A stretch of DNA of 64,000 nt. Source: Sorghum bicolor. Taxonomy: Eukaryota > Streptophyta > Magnoliopsida > Poales > Poaceae. The notes beneath the pieces were generated by a model. It ran no database searches and had not been told where the DNA came from. It was given only the letters and a program-made list of their open reading frames with translations. Below are positions 57,901 through 64,000 of the stretch, piece by piece (position 1 is the first letter of the stretch; each line of letters begins with the position of its first letter). The stretch covers positions 31,400,769 through 31,464,768 of the forward strand of contig NC_012870.2 of assembly GCF_000003195.3 (NCBI RefSeq), read 5' to 3'. The position numbers and the translations under genes are program-made.

Positions 57901-58051
57901 GTGTGGTCGGAGACGGCATGATCTCAGATTGGATCTGGGTCTCTTTCGAAATCATGGTCATGAGGCCGCCACTGCACGTCGTCCACGTGATCTGGCCAAC
58001 GGTGAACGTGAGGCCTTCAGGCACGGTCGCGGAAGCTGGGATCGTGACCAT
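54911..58051 (-). pseudogene. gag-pro: Element C gag-protease with three premature stops
   Basis: The frame of 1047 codons starts at the ATG 58049-58051 and has no indel, but is broken by TAG at 57269-57271 (CAG in B), TAG at 55568-55570 (CAG in B) and TAA at 55331-55333 (AAA in B). It keeps the N-terminal region, Arg/Asp-rich linkers, the gag core (NWITLYEIAVRSAAGDEHVM), a Cys/His knuckle (CQLHPKSNHTMEEC) and protease LVDGGSS. The natural end is DPK-UAG at 54911-54913. Two of the three lesions are C-to-T changes at CAG, a methylation context in plants. Confidence 0.92.
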
Positions 58052-58082
58052 CTTGTTCGCCGGAAAAGTTGCACGCACACCC

Positions 58083-58098
58083 CCTACCTGGCGCGCCA
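58083..58098 (-). other. Primer-binding site of element C
   Basis: TGGCGCGCCAGGTAGG on the minus strand, one base inside the 5' LTR. Same as element B. Confidence 0.75.
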
Positions 58099-58099
58099 C

Positions 58100-58558
58100 T
58101 GTCGACGAAAGCTGGTCGGCAGTCTACCTTGGGGTATACCCACGGTAGTAGTTTATCGGTAGACGGTGCGCAAACTACGAACTCGATGGTGACGCAAGAC
58201 ACGGACAAGCTTTTTATCCAGGTTCGGCCGCCGAGTTGGCGTAATACCTACGTCCTGCGTCTGGTTGTATTGGATTGTGTTGAGAGATAATCTGTCCTAG
58301 GGGGGTCCCTTGCCCCTCCTTATATAGTCTGGAGGGCAGGGTTACAGATCTAGAAACTAATCCTAGTCGGTTACAATTGCCATGGATAATTCGATATCAA
58401 TTCCTATTCTAACCGACTAGAATCCTGCTTGATCTCCACATCTTGTTTCCTTGCGCAAAACTCCAAGTTGTCGGATCAAGCCTTGAACTCGTCTCGTAAT
58501 GGGCCAAGCCTCCTGGCGGAAGTCTAGCCGTAAGGGTATAGGGGTTTATACCCCCACA
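58100..58558 (-). repeat. 5' LTR of element C
   Basis: Pairs with 46519-46977. TATATAAGG on the minus strand near 58319-58327 is the likely promoter of the sense transcript. Followed by the target repeat atgag. Confidence 0.96.
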
Positions 58559-58818
58559 ATGAGGAACTTGAGAACGCTCACACCAAGCTTGTAAAAGCTC
58601 ACTCTATTCTTCTTGATCAAGTAAAGGTGGAGGACGTGAAGGAGACAAGAAGCATTGGACTAACTTATGATATTGTGGATGAATCTTTTTATAAGCCTAT
58701 TGTTATATCACAAGCTAACCCTTCTTGTAGCTTTTCATCCACAACAACTGGCTCAAGCTCAAGTATGAGTGATGGTTTCACTTGTGATGCATCACTTATG
58801 GTTGAGAATGAGTCTCTC
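58559..58818 (+). pseudogene. gag: Element D gag, continuation between C and E
   Basis: Coding resumes at the second copy of atgag in the same frame as before element C (ENAHTKLVKAHSILLDQVKV, then GFTCDASLMVENESL). It is cut at 58818 by the LTR of element E. The segment belongs to the gag C-terminal coil of SIRE-type elements. The rest of D should lie beyond E, outside the window. Confidence 0.85.
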
Positions 58819-60356
58819 TGAAAAGCATCTAGGCCCCTAATGAGTTTTGGTGATTAATGACAATGTTGATTACTATGACTAACGTGTGTTTTGTAGAGGC
58901 AAAGTCATTTATGTTAGGTTATGGTAATGGTGATCGATGGACTAGATCATTCATGCCGACTTAATGGAGGAAATCGTTTTGGTTTTCAAAGGATGGTTGG
59001 ACATCGTCGGGACTAAACTAGGTCTAAGTGCCAGACGGTAAAGAAGGGCACTTAGAGTAGTTTAGGATTTTGTTTTTCCTTTGACCGTACTATTAAGAGG
59101 GGCATTGAATGGGTAGCTTGACCTAGGCAACGCTTTAGTTTTAGGTGTGGTGCACACTTGGTAAACCTAGCACTAGGCAGCTCTGAAAAAGTCCTTAGAT
59201 CGAGAGGAACAAACTTTGTTTTGGAAAGATCGAGTTTCGATGAAGTTTGGGTGCCTAAGTAGGCACCGAACGCTATGTGAGTGCGTCCGGTGAGGTTGAC
59301 TCGAGTCAGAGTGTCTGGGTGCCTAACCGGACGCTCACACCGGACTCGCTGGGGAGTGTCTGGTCCCATACCTAGGGAGGTTTGTAGTAGACCAGGGCAC
59401 CGGACGCTAGCACCGAACTCGCCGATGAGCATCCGGTCCCATACCGAGGGATTGTGTAAATTCACCCTCACACCGGACGGTGCCACCAGACCCACTGAGG
59501 GTGCGTCCGGTGCTCTGTCAGAGAGAGTACAGTTAGCCGTTAATGGGTCACCAGACGCTCGGTGTAGTGCGTCCGGTGCAACATTACCAGCGTCCTGTGC
59601 TCTCATTTTTAGTGTAAAATGGTTGGCCGGCCCTTGGACTTGATGGGGAGTATTTATACTCCTCCACCTCGTCCATGGGAGTCCTCTTGCCCATTTGATC
59701 AGTTGAGAATCACCTTGTGGTGCAAGAGTGAAGCAAGAGCCTAGAGAGGATTGAGAATTGAGAGATTTCTTGAGTGAATCCTTCTCTAGTTGAGTTCCAA
59801 GAGTCAAGTGTGCATCCACCACTCTCTAGTGCCTTGATTGGGTCAAGTGAGAGTTCATTGCTTGTTACTCTTGGTGATCGCCATAACCTAGACAGTTCAG
59901 TGGTGATTGGAGGCACAAAGACCGCACGGAGTTTTTGTAGGTGGCTCGTGTCAAGCTTGTGAGCGGTTGTGGGCGATTCACCGCGACAGAGTGTCGAAAA
60001 ATCAGCCCGTAGAGAGCACTTGTTCCTTGCACGGACTAAGGGGGAGCAAGACCCTTGTGCGGGTGCTCCAACGAGGACTAGTGGGGAGTGGCGACTCTCT
60101 GATACCTCAGCAAAACATCGCCACGTCCTTCTTGCTCTCCTCCTTTACTTTCTAGCATTTACTTTGTGCAATTACTTTCAGCCTTTACATTCCTAGATCG
60201 CCATGCTAGAATAGGATTGGAACTAGGTTGCAAAACTCTTTATCCGGTAGCTCTCTAGATCACTTTAGGCACAAGGGGTTGAATTGGAGCTTATAGGTTT
60301 CTTAAAGTTTTAGAGAAGCCCAATTCACCCCCCTCTTGGACATCTTGATCCTTTCA
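58819..60356 (+). repeat. 5' LTR of element E (SIRE-type copia)
   Basis: Runs from TGAAAAGCATCTAGG to CTTGATCCTTTCA, 1538 bp, directly before the primer site. Its middle (59280-59590) is rich in tccggtg/caccgga motifs, many in opposed pairs. It interrupts element D after ctctc (58814-58818). The other LTR and target repeat are outside the window. Confidence 0.88.
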
Positions 60357-60358
60357 AT

Positions 60359-60370
60359 TGGTATCGGAGC
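60359..60370 (+). other. Primer-binding site of element E
   Basis: TGGTATCGGAGC, the tRNA-Met-type primer site with one base changed from the TGGTATCAGAGC seen in element D. Confidence 0.85.
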
Positions 60371-60436
60371 CTAGAGCCCATTATTTAGGCTTCACCGCCT
60401 AGAGAAAGATGTCTAAATGGGGATGGACTGCCACCC

Positions 60437-62829
60437 ATGTTCGATGGCGATGACTTCCCATATTGGAAAATACGGATGGAATCATACCTCGAGGCATGTG
60501 ACTCCAAGTGCCTAAAAGCCACGACCGAAGGGTTTACCCCTCCGGCAAAAGACACCGCTCTTACTCCACAAGAGCAAGAAAACGAAAAGTGGAACACAAA
60601 GGCCAAAAACCACATATTTAGAGGTCTTTGCAAAGAGATGTTTAACCATGTAAGGAACCACAAAACTGCCCATGATCTATGGAAGGAACTTTGTGCGCTC
60701 CATGAGGAATCCAAGAGTGAGCGTGAGGAGCGCTTTCATCTTGTAATGAACAAGCTTAATACATTTGAAATGCTTCCCAAGGAAAATGCTAACGAAATGT
60801 ATTCTCGCTTGAATGTTATTGTAGAGGAGCTAAATAGACTTGGGCTCAATCAAATGAGTCCGGCAGATGTGGCAAGGAAGATACTATGTGTCCTTCCCAT
60901 TGAGAAATATGGGCACATAGTAACCGTGCTTCATCAAGGCGATCTCTCCATCGCCAGACCAACGTCCATCTTGGGGAAGATCAATGCTCATGAGATGTAC
61001 ATTCACATGAACCCCCAAGATAGCTCTTCATCAGCCAAGAAGGAGAAGAAGGACTTGGCCCTCGAAGCTTCGCACAAGGGCAAAGCAAAGAAGATTGAAG
61101 TTGAGTCATCAACTTCAAGTGATGATGATGCATCTATTGCCCTCTTGGTGAGAAGAACCACCAAGATATTGAAGAAGCTCAACAAGAATGGAGTCAACTT
61201 TGACTCCAAGAAGAAGGAGTTCTTCACAAGTAGCAAGAGGAAGCCCATCTCTGAGATGGATTGCTACAATTGTGGTGATCTTGGTCATCTTGCTCACCAA
61301 TGTCCCAAGCCCAAGAAGGACAAGTACAAGAAGAACAAAGAGCAAGATGATTCAAGTGATGATGAGAAGAACGACAAGAAGCCATACAAGAAGAAAGGTG
61401 GCAAGAAGAAGGAGTACCACAAGAAGAAGAATGGCAAGGCTTACATTGTTGGTGATTGGCTCACCGACATTGGAAGCTCAAGTGGTGACTCCTCCGGCAA
61501 CGAAAGTGATGATGAGAAGGTGGCCACCATTGCCATTGAAGCTTCATCACCATCATCATCTTCACCATCTACATCCTCTACAAACCTATGCCTCATGGCC
61601 AAGGGTGACCGGAAGGTACAAAGTGAGGATGAGAGTAGTGAGAGTGATAGTGAGTATGAATCACTGTCTTATGATGAACTTGTGCAATTGCTAAACAAAT
61701 ACACTAAAGTCATAAGAAAGACTAGGAGTGAAAATGATAAGCTTGAACATGAAAATGAATCTCTTCTAGCAAAGCTTAAATCTAGTGATGAGCTTAGAGA
61801 TCAAAATGATATCATGACCACTAAGCTCAAGGAGCTCAAACTTTCTCTAAAAGAGCTCAAAGAAAAACATGATAAACTTGAGAGTGTTCATGATGAGCTT
61901 ATCACTAGACATAGAGCTTTGAAGGAAGAGTTCACAACTCTAAAAGCAAACTGTGACAATCTTGAGATAGCTTATGATCTTGCAATCAATGAAACACATG
62001 TTGCTACTAACAATGTTGCTAAGCTTAATATGCCACATCTTGTGATGACTTACTTGTGGAGAACACTAGCAAATGTGTTGGTTGCAAGGGCAAGAATGTG
62101 GTAGTGGCCAAGAGCTATGAGGACACTATCAAGATCAAGGAAGAAAATACTAAGCTCAAGAAAGAGTTGCAAGAGCAAGCCAAGCACAACACTATAGTGA
62201 TTGAGTCACTTGATCAAGATAAGAAGCTTGCATATGACAACAACTTGCTCAAAGAAGAGAATCAATATCTCAAGCTTGGCTTGTTGTATGACAAGCAAAA
62301 AGAAGATGAGTCATTCATCTTGGAAGAGTTAGAAAGCAACAATGACCCAATCATCAAGAAACTAACTCAAGAGAACAACAAGCTCAAGAAAGAGAAGGAG
62401 TATCTAACCAAGGGGTTAGCCAAGTTCACCAAAGGGAAGGACCTTCAAAGTGAGCTCTTCATGAACACCGTTATGAAGATAGACAAGAGTGGGATTGGCT
62501 ACAAGGCTCATCAAAGCAAGCTCATCAAGTCACTAGCCACTCATGATCAACCAAGCAAGCCCAAGCAAAATAGGTGCTTTGAGTGTGGACAAGAAGGACA
62601 CTTTGCTCATGAGTGTGAGGCACCACTACCACCACACTTGCCCAAGCATGCTAGACCATTTGCCTTCAATGCTCACTACATTCTAAGGAAAGACAAGAGT
62701 GGCAAGGTTAAGGTTAGCTTCATGGGGCCGCCCAACAAGCAAAGGCCAAAGAAGATTTGGGTGCCAAAGCAACTAGTAGTGAAGGTCAAGGGCCCTAAGC
62801 AAATGTGGGTCCCTAAATCTCAAGCTTGA
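60437..62829 (+). pseudogene. gag: Element E gag (copia, UBN2 type) with a frameshift
   Basis: An upstream ATG at 60409 is out of frame by one base, so the frame is taken from 60437 (MFDGDDFPYWKIRMESYL). It is open for 555 codons to 62104. A 1-nt loss near 62040 shifts coding to a second frame ending at 62829. Features are the UBN2-type gag core, a first CCHC knuckle (CYNCGDLGHLAHQC, near 61263), Lys/Asp/Ser-rich linkers, a long coiled coil (61680-62450) and a second CCHC knuckle (CFECGQEGHFAHEC, near 62574). It ends MWVPKSQA. Only the early one-base offset and the shift near 62040 are seen as defects. Confidence 0.85.
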
Positions 62830-62843
62830 TCTCTTGTGTGTAG

Positions 62844-64000
62844 GTGAACTACAAGACCGGTGGATCACATTGGGTAATTGATAGTGGTTGCACTCAACAT
62901 ATGACCGGAGATCCCCGGATGTTCACCTCACTAGATGATGATGTTGACAACCAAGAGAAGATCACATTTGGTGACATTTCAAAAGGCAAGGTCAAGGGTC
63001 TAGGAAAGATTGCAATATCAAATGACAACTCCATCACCAATGTGCTCTATGTGTCATCTTTGAGTTTCAATTTGCTCTCGGTTGGACAACTTTGTGATCT
63101 TGGCTTCCAATGCCTATTCAAGAAAAGGGAAGTGATAGTGACCAAGGAGGATGACAATGAAATGGTATTCAAAGGCTTCCGACACAACAACTTATATGTA
63201 GTTGATTTCTCATCCGATGAAGTTGATGTGAAGACTTGCTTATTCACCAAGACCTCACATGGGTGGTTGTGGCATAGAAGGTTAGCACATGTTGGAATGG
63301 GCACACTCAATAAGTTGATGAAGAAAGAATTGATTAGAGGCTTGAAGGATGTGACATTTGAGAAGGACAAGCTATGTAGTGCATGTCAAGCCGGCAAGCA
63401 AGTTGCAAACACCCATCCAACTAAGGCCTATCTCTCTACTTCAAGAGTGCTTGAGCTACTCCACATAGATTTATTTGGACCTACCACTTATGCTAGTCTT
63501 GGAGGAAACAAATATTGCTTGGTCATAGTTGATGACAACTCCCGGTACACTTGGACATTCTTCTTGCAAGACAAGGCCGAAGTTGCATCAATATTCCAGA
63601 AATTTGCAAAGAATGCCCAAAATCAATTTGATGTCAAGATCAAGAAGATTAGAATTGATAATGGCAAAGAGTTTGACAACACCAATATAGAAGAATATTG
63701 TGATGAAGTTGGGATTAAACATGAGTTTTCCTCAACATACACACCACAACAAAATGGGGTAGTAGAAAGAAAGAACCGGACATTGATCACCTTGGCAAGA
63801 ACAATGCTTGATGAGTACAACACTTCAGAGAAGATGTGGGCCGAGGCAATCAACACCGCATGCTATGCATCAAACCGGCTCTTTCCTCACAAGTTCCTAG
63901 AGAAGACACCATATGGTTGCTCAATGGGAAGAAGCCCGATGTCTCATTCTTTAGAGTGTTTGGGTGCAAATGCTACATCTACAAGAAGCACCAACATTTG
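62844..64000 (+). CDS. pol: Element E pol, 5' part: protease and integrase (runs off the window)
   Basis: A frame different from gag is open from 62844, just after an in-frame TAG, to the last base. The aspartic protease site WVIDSGCTQHMTG is at about residue 10. The pre-integrase zinc region has WHRRLAHVG and CSAC. The integrase core has LHIDLFGP, RIDNGKEF and NGVVERKNRT, giving D, D and E. After 63915 the sense frame slips by one base: the expected reading NGKKPDVSFFRVFGC continues in another frame. Protease-integrase before RT is the copia order; RT and RNase H would lie beyond the window. Probably expressed by frameshift or readthrough from gag when intact. Confidence 0.85.
   Translation, partial: MNYKTGGSHWVIDSGCTQHMTGDPRMFTSLDDDVDNQEKITFGDISKGKVKGLGKIAISNDNSITNVLYVSSLSFNLLSVGQLCDLGFQCLFKKREVIVTKEDDNEMVFKGFRHNNLYVVDFSSDEVDVKTCLFTKTSHGWLWHRRLAHVGMGTLNKLMKKELIRGLKDVTFEKDKLCSACQAGKQVANTHPTKAYLSTSRVLELLHIDLFGPTTYASLGGNKYCLVIVDDNSRYTWTFFLQDKAEVASIFQKFAKNAQNQFDVKIKKIRIDNGKEFDNTNIEEYCDEVGIKHEFSSTYTPQQNGVVERKNRTLITLARTMLDEYNTSEKMWAEAINTACYASNRLFPHKFLEKTPYGCSMGRSPMSHSLECLGANATSTRSTNI

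Larger units (their letters stand above)
46519..58558 (-). mobile_element. Element C: Tat-lineage Ty3/gypsy retrotransposon, nearly intact
   Basis: Same family as B, reading on the minus strand. LTRs are 46519-46977 and 58100-58558, both 459 bp with one mismatch (ggggttccc against gggggtccc near 46726). The target duplication atgag (46514-46518, 58559-58563) is perfect. The antisense gene and pol are intact. Gag-pro has three premature stops but no frameshift. This is the youngest complete element in the window. It is inserted in the gag of element D. Confidence 0.95.

Noticed and set aside
59052..59822. Minus-strand frame of 256 codons in the LTR of element E
   Set aside because: Covers the repetitive ccggac region of the LTR, where stop codons are rare by composition; no domain, no ATG context, and not present in D's LTR.

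Overview
The window is plant nuclear DNA made almost entirely of nested transposable elements. It contains multi-exon genes with GT-AG introns, Ty3/gypsy and Ty1/copia LTR retrotransposons, a CACTA transposon, Helitron-like ends and MITEs of the types common in panicoid grasses. An Andropogoneae-type grass (sorghum, sugarcane or Miscanthus relatives) is the best guess, from repeat style only. No ordinary single-copy host gene is clearly present, and there are no rRNA or tRNA genes. One 100-N scaffold gap lies at 15914-16013.

Layout. 1-1313: AT-rich DNA with a 104-bp tandem array. 1314-27348: element B, a Tat-lineage Ty3/gypsy retrotransposon on the minus strand, inserted in or beside a CACTA transposon and itself split by element A (2118-16233), a second Tat-lineage element on the minus strand. 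27349-33657: the remainder of a decayed CACTA (En/Spm-like) element carrying a Transposase_24-type protein, a DUF8039-like segment and a Ulp1 (C48) protease domain, interrupted by a probable solo LTR (28764-30376). 33658-42975: low-coding DNA with two Helitron-like 3' ends of one family, several MITEs, an exon of a CCCH zinc-finger gene and an old copia LTR relic. 42976 to the window end: element D, a SIRE-type copia retrotransposon whose gag is interrupted by element C (46519-58558, same family as B, perfect 5-bp target duplication) and then by element E (58819 onward, another SIRE-type copia element that runs off the window).

The most interesting content is a second, oppositely transcribed gene in each Tat element, lying between pol and the 3' LTR. 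It has its own TATA box, six exons and a poly(A) region, and encodes a protein with the plant 'putative gypsy type transposon' domain (PF04195/Transposase_28 type) followed by charged linkers and coiled coils. The spliced frame is fully open in A (1291 aa) and C (934 aa) and broken by three 1-nt deletions in B. Each copy has a perfect palindrome just upstream of its TATA box. In B and C the space between the 3' LTR and this promoter is filled by a 70-bp tandem array that repeats the polypurine-tract-like motif. In all three elements gag-pro and pol share one frame and are separated by a single UAG in the context AAA-UAG-GAA.

Relative age: the LTRs of C differ at 1 of 459 sites, the LTRs of B at about 4 sites plus 1 indel, and the comparable 576 bp of A's LTRs at 1 site plus 1 indel. 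All three insertions are recent. The CACTA element, D and the copia LTR relic are older.
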